Positions 37,091 through 45,859 of a stretch of 64,000 bases of DNA are shown piece after piece (the first letter of the stretch is position 1; each line of letters opens with the position of its first letter). Where the stretch lies: contig NC_010681.1 of the NCBI RefSeq assembly GCF_000020125.1, forward strand, positions 62,001 through 126,000, given 5' to 3'. The position numbers and the translations under genes were made by a program. This DNA is from Paraburkholderia phytofirmans PsJN. Its GTDB lineage: Bacteria > Pseudomonadota > Gammaproteobacteria > Burkholderiales > Burkholderiaceae. A model generated the notes under the pieces. That model saw nothing but the letters and a program-made list of their open reading frames with translations, was not told where the DNA came from and searched no databases.

Positions 37091-38518
37091 ATGACCTCTA
37101 TTGCAGTACGCAATCCTCGCACCGGCGAGTTCGACTACGAAATCAGGAGCATGGATGCCGCGGAGATTGGCGCGGCGGTCGCCGTCGCGCGCGCAGCGCA
37201 GCGCGCGTGGGAGGCCGGCGGGTTGCCGCACCGCATCGCGGCACTGCTGGAATGGGCCGCGCAGCTTGAGGCGCATGGCAACGACATCGTTACCGCACTG
37301 TCGATTGACACTGCGCGCCATCGCATCTCTGCCGAAGAACTGGGGGCTGTAATCCACTTTATCCATGGTTTCTGCGAGCATGCGCCGAACGTACTCGCGA
37401 CGCCGTTTCGCAAGCTCGACGCGCATCCGGATATCGTGTTCAAGGTTACCTATCCCGCTTACCCCGTCGTTGGTGTGATCAGCCCGTGGAATTTTCCGCT
37501 GGTGCTGTCATTCATCGATGCGATTCCAGCGCTGGTGGCGGGCGCGTCCGTAGTGATCAAGCCGAGCGAAATCACGCCGCGCTTCATCGAGCCGCTGCGC
37601 CGCTCGATCGAAGCCGTGCCCGCGCTGCGCGGCGTGCTCACACTCGTGAGCGGCGGGGCGGAAACCGGGGCAGCACTTGTCGCACAGTCGGATGCGGTGG
37701 TGTTCACCGGCAGCGTTCCAACCGGGAAAAAGATCGCGAGCGTGGCGGCGCAGGCGTTTATCCCCGCTTTCCTCGAGCTCGGCGGCAAGGACGCTGCTGT
37801 GGTGCTCGCAGGAGCCGACGTGAAGCGCGCGGCCACCGCCATCCTGCGCAGTGCACTCTACAACTCCGGGCAGGTCTGCTACGCGATCGAGCGTGTCTAT
37901 GCGGACGAATCGCTATACGACGCGCTCGTCGACGAACTCTGCACACAGGCCGGGAATTTGCGGCGTAGCCTGGTGATGGGCGACGGCGGCCACTATGGTC
38001 CGATGATCTTCGAGCGGCAGGCATCCATCATCGACGCGCAACTGCAGGATGCGCTCGACAAGGGGGCGTCGATCAAGCTCGGCGGCAAGAGCGAAACGGT
38101 GGATGGCGCCGTGTGGATCGATCCGACCATTGTCGCGAACGTCGATCACAGCATGAAGCTGATGACGGAAGAGACGTTCGGACCGATCGTACCCGTCATG
38201 CGCTTTTCCTGCGATGCGCAGGCCGAGCAGTTGATGAACGATTCGATCTACGGACTAAGCGGCGCGGTGTTCGGCCCCGACACGCATACCGCCGGAGATT
38301 TCGCGACGAAGATGGAGGCGGGCGGCGTCAGCATTAACGATACCGAGCTGCCGCGCGTGATGATGTTCGACGGCGAGAAGACCGCGTTCAAGCAATCGGG
38401 GATGGGTGGCTCACGGTATGGCGCGACGAGCATCATGCGCTACGTTCGCAAGCGTGCGCTACTTGCGAACGAAGGAGCGATTGCGGGTCTCGACAAGCTT
38501 GCGGAAACAGCTGGGTGA
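37091..38518 (+). CDS. NAD(P)-dependent aldehyde dehydrogenase
   Basis: This 475-residue protein has the ALDH signature set: VVGVISPWNFPLVL, VIKPSEITPR, FTGSVPTGKKI, the general-base Glu in FLELGGKDAAVVL, and the nucleophile Cys in NSGQVCYAIERVY. GGAAGGAAAC precedes ATG 37091. It oxidises an aldehyde to a carboxylic acid. Close relatives act on succinic semialdehyde, betaine aldehyde or aromatic aldehydes. In context it could supply the acid for UbiD. Confidence 0.92.
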   Translation: MTSIAVRNPRTGEFDYEIRSMDAAEIGAAVAVARAAQRAWEAGGLPHRIAALLEWAAQLEAHGNDIVTALSIDTARHRISAEELGAVIHFIHGFCEHAPNVLATPFRKLDAHPDIVFKVTYPAYPVVGVISPWNFPLVLSFIDAIPALVAGASVVIKPSEITPRFIEPLRRSIEAVPALRGVLTLVSGGAETGAALVAQSDAVVFTGSVPTGKKIASVAAQAFIPAFLELGGKDAAVVLAGADVKRAATAILRSALYNSGQVCYAIERVYADESLYDALVDELCTQAGNLRRSLVMGDGGHYGPMIFERQASIIDAQLQDALDKGASIKLGGKSETVDGAVWIDPTIVANVDHSMKLMTEETFGPIVPVMRFSCDAQAEQLMNDSIYGLSGAVFGPDTHTAGDFATKMEAGGVSINDTELPRVMMFDGEKTAFKQSGMGGSRYGATSIMRYVRKRALLANEGAIAGLDKLAETAG

Positions 38519-38586
38519 GGCGCTTCGTCACAGTTTTCCCAATCTTCGATGGCTACACGGTGCCCTGTTGTGAAGCGTAGCTGAGA

Positions 38587-38780
38587 CATGGGGCAGGGGT
38601 GAGTTCGTTTGTTGCCGGAAGAATGCAGACCATATCCCGGAACCCGTCGACAGGTGAGGCGATCGCAGTCGCGATCGCGTACTACGCGCGTACAGATTCC
38701 GGGGTTCGTCCAAGCTCAGGTGTCGAGACGCACCGCATGGTGGCCACAATCGTGTCCTTGTTGACGTCCAGTCCTGCACG
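38587..38780. pseudogene. Remnants of IS110-type transposase sequence
   Basis: On the minus strand at 38777-38682 a frame reads HRAGLDVNKDTIVATMRC, the N-terminal signature of IS110-family DEDD transposases, and then stops. On the plus strand 38600-38690 reads RMQTISRNPSTGEAIAVAIA, faintly like the C-terminal helix-hairpin region of the same family. It also aligns with 19343-19440. The pieces lie in opposite orientation, so this is a scrambled relic. Confidence 0.5.
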
Positions 38781-39028
38781 GTGGGGATGGAGGATGTCCG
38801 TGGAAACTCCTGCCGGACGATAGGTGGCAGGAGTCCTCGTTCTCGATTCGGGGAAGACCTCGCCCGTGGTCAAAATTCGGGGTGCACGCAGGACTGCGGG
38901 TCCAATCAGGCTACGGGCTCGGGGCACCAGGCAAGAACCGAACTCGATCACCGCCGCGTTTCCATACTACGCTTTGGCCACCTTAAACCGCTTTCATCCC
39001 CCGGGGGCCCGCCCGATGGCCAACTAGA
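38781..39028. other. Non-coding stretch after the transposase remnant
   Basis: No gene is supported. It ends in a G/C-rich block (38998-39012) and leads into the stop of the small membrane protein on the minus strand. Confidence 0.4.
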
Positions 39029-39316
39029 TCAGTCATGGCCCTGCGAGAACACATGAAACGGCAAAGCGTCATGCATCGTCGTATGAGTCTCAGCAGGCGC
39101 TGCGGAACCCTGTGTCACGCTCTTGGACACGTAACTCTGCTGGAGACCGTCTGCCGTTGAGACGTGTTTCAGTGTTAGAAGCGCACCGCCGAACACGAGC
39201 AAGCCAATAGCGCCTGCCGCAAGTTGGTTCTTTCCAGCCCAAGTCATGAAAGCGGGAGACCTTCGTGCGATTAAGACAAACGCAACGAGCAAACAAATCA
39301 CAAAGATAATGGTCAT
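39029..39316 (-). CDS. Small membrane protein (hypothetical)
   Basis: The protein has 95 residues. A membrane segment at residues 2-18 (IIFVICLLVAFVLIARR) and another near 30-45 (LAAGAIGLLVFGGALL) are followed by a hydrophilic tail. GGAAGAG lies before ATG 39316. It follows the Cys-rich gene after 17 bases and is probably cotranscribed. No family recognised. Confidence 0.55.
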   Translation of the reverse strand: MTIIFVICLLVAFVLIARRSPAFMTWAGKNQLAAGAIGLLVFGGALLTLKHVSTADGLQQSYVSKSVTQGSAAPAETHTTMHDALPFHVFSQGHD

Positions 39317-39333
39317 TTCGCTCTTCCGAATTC

Positions 39334-39693
39334 TCACATAAGACCGTGTTCGCGAATCAGGGCAAGGGCATATACTTCGATACCCTCTGGGGTTCCGCCC
39401 TGTCTGAGCAAGCTGCGAACCGCCCCAGTTGCACCGTCCTCCTGGCGCAGCAGCGCGGCAACCGCGCAGAAATAGCCACCGCGAAAGCCCGTATCCGCTG
39501 CCGGCGTCGATATAGCAACGGCTTTGCGCGAGCACTCGACGCATCGAATCTCAACCGGCAACGCCATGAATTCAGCCAGCGGCACGAATTTCGCGTACGT
39601 GCCCGGGCGCGATGTATAACGGCAGCGCGACCGCCCCCCGCAGTCAGAGGCGAGATGCACGCGCTTCGTCTTCTTGACGGGCTTCAAAGGCAA
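39334..39693 (-). CDS. Cys-rich hypothetical protein
   Basis: The protein has up to 119 residues, read from TTG 39693, the only in-frame start after an upstream stop. Two cysteine pairs (SDCGGRSRC and IRCVEC) could bind zinc. The C-terminal half (VRSLLRQGGTPEGIEVYALALIREHG) looks helical. No family recognised. The start is uncertain because the ribosome site is weak. Confidence 0.45.
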   Translation of the reverse strand: MPLKPVKKTKRVHLASDCGGRSRCRYTSRPGTYAKFVPLAEFMALPVEIRCVECSRKAVAISTPAADTGFRGGYFCAVAALLRQEDGATGAVRSLLRQGGTPEGIEVYALALIREHGLM

Positions 39694-39714
39694 TCCATAG
39701 ACACATCCGTTTTC

Positions 39715-40809
39715 CTAGGCACTTTCCCGCGGCGTGAGCGTGAACCGCAGATCGATGCAACTCCTCTCGGGAGGGTGTCCGTCCAGTATCTGCAACAACA
39801 GTCGCGCGGCCTCGAAGCCGATCTGGTAGCGTGGCGTCGTGACGGTCGTCAGCGACGGGGTCGACCATGCGGAAGGCGGCAGATCGTTGAATCCCGCGAT
39901 CGCAATCCGGCCCGGTACAGAAATGCCGCGCCGCTGGCACTCGAAGAGTGCGCCGAGCGCGAGATCGTCGTTGCAGCAGAAAATTGCGTCGCATGCGGGA
40001 GCATGCGACAGCATCTGCGCGAGCAGCTTCGAGCCGAGCCCGACACTCGACGGTTCGTCAGTCAGTATCTCGACATCGGGGTCGAGACCCGCCTCGCGCA
40101 GCGCGCGGCGAAAGCCGGCACGACGCTGCATGGTGCGCGGGTCCAGCTGCGCCGCGACGAATCCCGGACACTGGTAGCCGCGTTCGAGCAGATACTTCGT
40201 GAGGGTGAAGCCCGCGCGCTGCTGCGAAAAACCCACCGACCATTCGCCGGGAGTGCGGCTCAGATCGTACATATGAACCACGGGCACACGTGCCGCAGCC
40301 AGGCGTTGGCGGATGGCTTCAGAGCCGTCGATGCCGGTGACGAGAAAGCCGTCGGGTGCGTGCGAGAGATAGGTCGAGACAAGTTCCGCCTGCTTCCCGG
40401 AAGAATAACCAGTATTGCCAATTAAAATCTGATAACCAGCCGGCCCCAGGCAATCCTGGATGCCGGCGAGCGTATCGACAAAAACCGTATTCGACAAGGA
40501 TGGTACCAGCACGGCCACGACGTGTGAGCGCGACGTGGCGAGCGTGCGTGCCGCATGGTTGGGGACATAGCCGAGTTCAGTGACGGCCGCTTCCACACGG
40601 GCACGCGCTTCGGGCGACAACTGCGCCGGATCCTTCAGGGCACGCGATACTGTCATTGTGCTGACTTGTGCGAGATCCGCGACGTCGGCGATCGTCGCGC
40701 GTCCGCTTAGCCTGCGGCGCGTGGGTTCATGAGGTGTCGCGGTCGTGGCGTTGCCTGGGCTCGGATGGGTTCGGGGCTGTCTTGCCGCGCGAGTCGGTTT
40801 GTCTTTCAT
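39715..40809 (-). CDS. LacI-family regulator of the adjacent sugar-binding protein
   Basis: The protein has 364 residues from ATG 40809. The helix-turn-helix (RATIADVADLAQVSTMTVSRALKDP) sits after a basic extension, followed by NHAARTLATSRSHVVAVLVPS and the sugar-type effector domain. It is of the GntR/gluconate-like LacI branch. It is divergent from a sugar-binding protein gene, with a LacI-type operator (40899-40912) between them. Confidence 0.9.
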   Translation of the reverse strand: MKDKPTRAARQPRTHPSPGNATTATPHEPTRRRLSGRATIADVADLAQVSTMTVSRALKDPAQLSPEARARVEAAVTELGYVPNHAARTLATSRSHVVAVLVPSLSNTVFVDTLAGIQDCLGPAGYQILIGNTGYSSGKQAELVSTYLSHAPDGFLVTGIDGSEAIRQRLAAARVPVVHMYDLSRTPGEWSVGFSQQRAGFTLTKYLLERGYQCPGFVAAQLDPRTMQRRAGFRRALREAGLDPDVEILTDEPSSVGLGSKLLAQMLSHAPACDAIFCCNDDLALGALFECQRRGISVPGRIAIAGFNDLPPSAWSTPSLTTVTTPRYQIGFEAARLLLQILDGHPPERSCIDLRFTLTPRESA

Positions 40810-40898
40810 CACGCGAGTATCACCTCGCCTGTGCCGGATGGAAAGCCCAGGAAAGCGCGGGATTGGGGCAGGGTTCATCCCGATAGGGCGCCGTTGTC

Positions 40899-40912
40899 TG
40901 TTATCGCTAACA
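40899..40912. promoter_or_regulatory. LacI-type operator
   Basis: TGTTATCGCTAACA has TGTTA/TAACA half-sites around a central CG step, close to the usual LacI-family consensus TGTTAGCGCTAACA. It lies between the divergent regulator and the binding-protein gene and differs from the operators at 16880 and 16945, so the two LacI proteins should not cross-regulate. Confidence 0.7.
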
Positions 40913-40961
40913 TCCGCGTGGGGCAACATGAAAAACACGACAATGCAAGGAGACAAGCCAG

Positions 40962-42251
40962 ATGCGAACCCAACGAGGCAACCTGCCCAAACCGGCCGGC
41001 CGGACCGCAAAGCTCACGGTCTACGCGCTCGGCGTCGCGGCGGTCCTTGCCTGCGGGGCGGCGCGCTCCGCGGAGGTCGAGGTGTTGCACTACTGGACGT
41101 CCGGTGGCGAAGCAAAATCGGCCCAGGTCCTCAAGCAGATGCTTGATGAAAAAGGCGATACCTGGAAGGATTTCGCCGTTGCCGGCGGTGGCGGAGGAAA
41201 CGCGATGACCGCGCTCAAGACGCGCGTGATCGCAGGCAATCCGCCCGCTGCAGCCCAGATCAAGGGGCCCGCCATTCAGGAGTGGGGAGACGAAGGCGTG
41301 CTCGTGTCGATCAACGACGTGGCGAAGCGCGAAGGCTGGGACAAGCTGATTCCGCCGCAGATTTCGGGCATCATGAAGTACAAGGGACAATATGTAGCGG
41401 CGCCGGTCAACGTGCATCGTGTCAACAGGCTATGGATCAATGCGGACGCGCTGAAGAAGGTGAACGCGCAGCCGCCCGCCACGTGGGACGAGTTCTTCCG
41501 GACTGCCGAAGCACTGCAGAAAGCGGGCATCACGCCGGTCGCGATCGGTGGCCAGCAATGGCAGGACGCCGAAACCTTCGAGACCGTGGCGCTCGGTGTG
41601 GGCGGTGCGGCCTTTTACGAGAAGGCGTTCGTGCAACTCGATCAGTCGACCCTCAGGGGGCCGACCATGGTCAAGGCGCTCGAAACGTTCAAGAAAATCA
41701 AGGCCTATACCGACAAGGCTCAGACGGGGCGCGACTGGAATCTGGCGACCGGCATGGTGATCTCCGGTAAGGCGGCGATGCAGTTCATGGGGGACTGGGC
41801 CAAGGGCGAGTTCAGCGTAGCCGGGAAGGTGCCGGGCAAGGACTATCTGTGCGTACCAGCTCCCGGTTCGCAAAACGCCTATACGTTCAACGTCGACAGC
41901 TTCGCGTTCTTCAAGGTCAGGAGCGCGGATGTCGAGAAGGGGCAGAAGGATCTCGCGAGCCTGCTTCTTAGCCCGAAGTTCCAGGAGATATTCAACCTCA
42001 ACAAGGGCTCGATTCCCGTGCGGCAAGGCATGGATCTGTCGAAGTTCGACACCTGTGCGCAGCGTTCCGCTGCCGATTTCACCAGCGCGCAGGCGAAGGG
42101 AACGCTGGTGCCGTCGTGGGCGCATGACATGGTCGATACGCCGGCGGTGGAAGGTGCCTTTTACGACGTGATCGGCAACTTCTGGAACGACGACAACGAA
42201 AGCGCGCAGCAAGCCGCGGACAAGCTCGCCGTTGCGGCAAAAACTCGCTGA
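40962..42251 (+). CDS. Sugar ABC transporter binding protein (GtsA/glucose type), orphan
   Basis: This 429-residue precursor has a signal peptide (LTVYALGVAAVLACGAARSAE). The mature part matches the GtsA/ThuE-like cluster (VEVLHYWTSGGEAKSAQVLKQ, GWDKLIPPQI, AAPVNVHRVNRLWIN, GDWAKGEFSV). AAGGAG precedes the ATG. The permease and ATPase genes that normally follow are missing; instead there is 840 bases of remnant DNA. It may have lost its operon by deletion. Confidence 0.88.
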   Translation: MRTQRGNLPKPAGRTAKLTVYALGVAAVLACGAARSAEVEVLHYWTSGGEAKSAQVLKQMLDEKGDTWKDFAVAGGGGGNAMTALKTRVIAGNPPAAAQIKGPAIQEWGDEGVLVSINDVAKREGWDKLIPPQISGIMKYKGQYVAAPVNVHRVNRLWINADALKKVNAQPPATWDEFFRTAEALQKAGITPVAIGGQQWQDAETFETVALGVGGAAFYEKAFVQLDQSTLRGPTMVKALETFKKIKAYTDKAQTGRDWNLATGMVISGKAAMQFMGDWAKGEFSVAGKVPGKDYLCVPAPGSQNAYTFNVDSFAFFKVRSADVEKGQKDLASLLLSPKFQEIFNLNKGSIPVRQGMDLSKFDTCAQRSAADFTSAQAKGTLVPSWAHDMVDTPAVEGAFYDVIGNFWNDDNESAQQAADKLAVAAKTR

Positions 42252-43092
42252 AGTGGTGGCACTGAATGGCCTGGATGACGGCACATCGTTCCCGGGCTGT
42301 TCGACGGGCGGGCGTCCTCCAGGAAGCATTTCCGTGGCTGCGAGCATGCGCCGGCAAGCGTGCGCGAGCCCCTGAACAAACCGATATGCAATCCCGGGAC
42401 CGTTCGGCTGATGATTTGCCTGGCAGGGGTTCCCAGATACGTGCGCGCGTCGAGCACCTGTTCGGGCGTCCTGATCTCGCCCGATTCGCCCGCGACGCCG
42501 TTGCGAAACCGACTCCTTGTCGACGCACACATGATCTGCGCGTGTTGCGCACCCCCAGCCCCTCGACGCCAACATCCAAGCCTGGTACAGGCTAAGTACA
42601 TCCGAAGCAGTGCGCGCGCGGAATGCAGATGCGTGCGCCTTGAATCCGCGATGCAAGGCTACCGTTCGTGTAACCCGATGCGGCGAGCTCGCCGGAGATC
42701 GCTGCTTGGATGATGCGTCGACTGTATGCGAACTGGAAGTGCCCCTGCTGTTGAAGAAGGGGGTGTCGACCAGGTCGGGGTCGAGCGAACTTCAGATAAG
42801 CGCACGCACTATCGAAAATCACCTCCTGTCGATCTATCGAAAGGCCTGCGTAGCCATGGCGCTATTTCTTTCTCTTATCTAATCGATTAGACCGTGCAGG
42901 GCGCCTATGATGGCAGCGCAAAACAATGCCGCTTTCAGCTAGTGAAAAGCATGGCGGATGCCTGAGTCGTAAATTTGCCAGCCATGCGCCAAAGATCTGT
43001 GTCGCAGTGGCTTCAGGCAACTCGCCAAGTCAACCAGACCGGTCGTGAGGTCGGCTGGTTAGCGTGGAGTGCGCGAGCTCCAGAGCGCAGTT
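42252..43092. other. Remnant region with a LuxR-type HTH stump
   Basis: No intact gene. The only recognisable piece is a LuxR-type helix-turn-helix end at 42784-42882. The rest gives short frames without resemblance to known families. Confidence 0.5.
42784..42882 (+). pseudogene. LuxR-type HTH remnant
   Basis: The frame reads SSELQISARTIENHLLSIYR followed by KACVA. The LuxR/GerE pattern is LxISxRTVExHLxxIYRKLxV. Only the recognition helix and a short tail are left, without the upstream part of the domain. Confidence 0.6.
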
Positions 43093-44013
43093 TCAAGTCC
43101 TTCGTGGGAGCCTCACTCCGCCATCCATGTCGGCAAACAGTGACACAAGGCCCTCAACGAACAGCGCAACCTTGCGGGACTTGTTGCGACTGACGGGATG
43201 GATGGCATAGAAGCTTGCAGGTTCGGGCTCGAAGGCGTCGAGCACCGTCACCAGTCGCCTCGCCGCGAGATGTTCCGAAACTTCCCACCAGGATTTCTGG
43301 ACAAGCCCCAGACCAGCGACCGCCCAGGCAACCGGCAACGCGGAATTGGTCGATGCAAGTGAGCCCGTCACTCGTAGCTTCCTGGCTGCTGGACCCCGTC
43401 CAAAACGCCACTCCGCATGAAGATGGGATTGCGTGTTGAACACCAGGCAACGATGCGCTGCAAGTTCGTCAGGGTGGCGGGGCGTGCCGTGGTCATCCAG
43501 GTACGCCGGACTCGCAACGACCACGCGCCGGGTGTCGAACAGGTGATGCCCGATCAGGTTCGCGTCGATGGCGGGGCCGCCCCGGATCGCGATGTCGATG
43601 CCTTGCGCGACGATGTCAGCAAAGTGGTCATCCAGCGTCAGCTGGGTCGCCATATCGGGATAGCTCGCCGCAAACCGTCCGACGAACGGAGCAATCCAGC
43701 GGAGTCCTAGCGGGTTCGGTGCCGTGACGTGAAGTGTGCCTCGCACGGCAGTCGCGCTCTCGACAATTCGGCTTTCCAGCGTCCTCACGTCGTTGATGAT
43801 GCGGCTGGCCTCCTGAAAGTAATCTTCGCCCGCCTCGGTCAACGATTGGCGGCGCGTGGTCCTTAGCAGCAGCGGCACCCCGAGACGCTTTTCCAGACCG
43901 GCCACACGATCGGCTACGACGGAGGATGCCAGGCTGAGGCTACGCGCTGCTGCAGAGAAACCGCCTTGCCGCACCACTTCGACGAAGATCTCCATTTCAG
44001 TGACAGCATGCAT
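43093..44013 (-). CDS. LysR-family regulator
   Basis: The protein has 306 residues. The N-terminal winged helix (MEIFVEVVRQGGFSAAARSLSLASSVVADRVAGLEKRLG) is followed by the LysR effector domain with IDIAIRGGPAIDANLIGHHL, of the subgroup with many orphan Burkholderia members. ATG 44013 begins MHAVTEME; the second Met is an alternative. It is divergent from the GlcG-like, Yellow-like and MFS genes and probably controls them. Confidence 0.9.
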   Translation of the reverse strand: MHAVTEMEIFVEVVRQGGFSAAARSLSLASSVVADRVAGLEKRLGVPLLLRTTRRQSLTEAGEDYFQEASRIINDVRTLESRIVESATAVRGTLHVTAPNPLGLRWIAPFVGRFAASYPDMATQLTLDDHFADIVAQGIDIAIRGGPAIDANLIGHHLFDTRRVVVASPAYLDDHGTPRHPDELAAHRCLVFNTQSHLHAEWRFGRGPAARKLRVTGSLASTNSALPVAWAVAGLGLVQKSWWEVSEHLAARRLVTVLDAFEPEPASFYAIHPVSRNKSRKVALFVEGLVSLFADMDGGVRLPRRT

Positions 44014-44148
44014 CGATTTAATGGACTTTCCGGAAGCTCTTTCCGGAATTACACCATTTATCGATATGCAAAGCGAGTGGAAGATTATTGCGATGCAGCA
44101 TTGCGGCATGCCCTCTTCCTGCTTTCCATATCTTGTGAGTGCGCTGAC

Positions 44149-44684
44149 ATGAGTCATCTCAGAAAGCTCTATTCCACTGCCGCTTCGGCCGCGGTCCTGC
44201 TCGCGGCTGCGGGCCCTGCTGCACACGCGGCGGGCACCAACCTGGTCACGACGCAAAAGCTTCGCTGGCAAACAGCCGAGGTGCTCGCCAGCGAAGCAGT
44301 ACGGGTGTGCGCCAGCCGTGGCTATTCGGTTACGGCGACCGTCTCGATCCTTCGGGCCACCAGCAAGCGGTCATCAAGGGCGATTCGGTGCCGCTGCAAT
44401 CGCTTTCCGTGTCCTATCGCAAGGCCTATACGGCTTATGCCTATGGCCTGGCTTTCAACAAGGACTCCACCAGTGAGCTGATCGCGGCGAAGGTAGCCGG
44501 CCCGCTCGACGGCGGCGTGCTGGCAACGGAACCAGAAGTGATCTTCATCCCCGGCGGCGTGACCCTACGTACGGCTGATCGCACCGTGATTGGCGGTATC
44601 GGCGTGTCTGGTGCCCCGGGGGGCGACAAGGACGAAGCGTGCGCGCAGGCGGCAGTGGATAAATACAGGCAGGATTTCCATTGA
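44149..44684 (+). pseudogene. GlcG/HbpS-like (DUF336) gene with a frameshift
   Basis: The first frame gives a signal peptide (AASAAVLLAAAGPAAHAAG) and the start of a GlcG/HbpS domain (TTQKLRWQTAEVLASEAV, RGYSVTATV). The domain then continues in another frame as DPSGHQQAVIKGD, SYRKAYTAYAYGLAFN, GGVTLRTADRTVIGGIGVSG. One base seems to be missing near 44345 (GTC TC GAT, where GTC GTC GAT is expected). This is either a true inactivating deletion or a sequence error. The stop overlaps the next start. Confidence 0.8.
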
Positions 44685-45841
44685 AGCGCCGCACTTTCAT
44701 CGCCGCCGCAGCTGGCACAGCGCTCGTACCGGTGTTGGACGCGACCGCTTTCGCTGGGACTGTCTCCGGCGACACAGCACCGGATGGTTCGTTCGAGATC
44801 GTCGCCGCGTTTCCTGGTCCGGGTCCATCCGGCATCGCTGTAACGCCCGAGGGGCGGGTGTTCGTGGGTTTCCCCCGGCACGCTGATAACCATCGCGAGG
44901 CGACGCTGGCGGAATTGAAGGGCAATGTGCTGGTTCCCTATCCCAACGCTGCCCTCAGCCTGCCCTCGGACAAGCCGCCCGAACAGCGCCTGATCTCGAT
45001 TCACGGCATGACCACGGACAGTCGCGGCCGGCTATGGGCGATCGACGACGGCAAGCTCGCCGGACAACCGATTGCGCCGGGGGCGGCCAAAGTGATCGGC
45101 GTCGACCCACACTCGGATCGGTTGATCGCGAGCATCGTGCTGAAACCGCCGGCGATGCGCCCCGACAGCCACATGAACGACTTGCGCATCGATTTGACCC
45201 ACGGCCCGCAGGGCGTCGCCTACATCGCCGATTCCTCGTTCGGCACATCGGGCGCACTGGTCGTGGTTGACATCGCGACCGAACGCCAACGCCGCGTGCT
45301 GACCAATCACCCGTCGACGCAACCGGAACAGGGATTCGTAGCCGTGCTCGAAGGGCGGCCTCTGCGTTACGACCCGGCGCATCCCGGTTTCCCGGTGGGG
45401 GGCGCGGACAGCGTCACGCTCAGTGCGGACAGTTCGCGACTCTACTACTCGCCGTTGACGAGCCGCAGGCTGTACAGCATCGCGACCGACCTGCTGGCCG
45501 ATTTCGGTGCCACCGATGCGGCCCTTGCAGCCGGCGTGGTGGACCACGGTGAGAAGGTGATGACCGACGGCCTCGCGACCGATATGCAGGATCGTATCTA
45601 TCTCACCGCCGGCGAACACGATGCCATCCTGCGTCGTTATCCGGACGGACGCCTCGACGTGGTCGCGCGAGATCCCCGCATCGTATGGCCGGACGGCATT
45701 TTCGCCACGGCCACCCACGTCTATTGCACGTTGGGCCAGTGGGACCGGCTCCCGGGATTCAACGGCGGCAAAGACCTTCGCGTGCCCCCGTACCTCCTGA
45801 TTCGTGTGCCGATCGATCAGCCGTGTCCTCCTGTTGCCTAG
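44681..45841 (+). CDS. Yellow/major royal jelly protein-like beta-propeller, exported
   Basis: The 386-residue protein starts at TTG 44681, overlapping the preceding stop, with AGGCAGGA upstream. The leader MKRRTFIAAAAGTALVPV has a two-basic plus hydrophobic pattern, Tat- or Sec-like. The mature part resembles the Yellow/MRJP and SMP-30-like propellers (GPGPSGIAVTPEGRVFVGFP, LWAIDDGK, GGADSVTLSADSSRLYYSPL, DGLATDMQDRIYLT). Its reaction is unknown; bacterial relatives are often called gluconolactonase-like. It sits in a LysR-linked set with a GlcG-like protein and an MFS transporter. Confidence 0.8.
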   Translation: MKRRTFIAAAAGTALVPVLDATAFAGTVSGDTAPDGSFEIVAAFPGPGPSGIAVTPEGRVFVGFPRHADNHREATLAELKGNVLVPYPNAALSLPSDKPPEQRLISIHGMTTDSRGRLWAIDDGKLAGQPIAPGAAKVIGVDPHSDRLIASIVLKPPAMRPDSHMNDLRIDLTHGPQGVAYIADSSFGTSGALVVVDIATERQRRVLTNHPSTQPEQGFVAVLEGRPLRYDPAHPGFPVGGADSVTLSADSSRLYYSPLTSRRLYSIATDLLADFGATDAALAAGVVDHGEKVMTDGLATDMQDRIYLTAGEHDAILRRYPDGRLDVVARDPRIVWPDGIFATATHVYCTLGQWDRLPGFNGGKDLRVPPYLLIRVPIDQPCPPVA

Positions 45842-45859
45842 TCCCAAAGAAGGCCTTTC

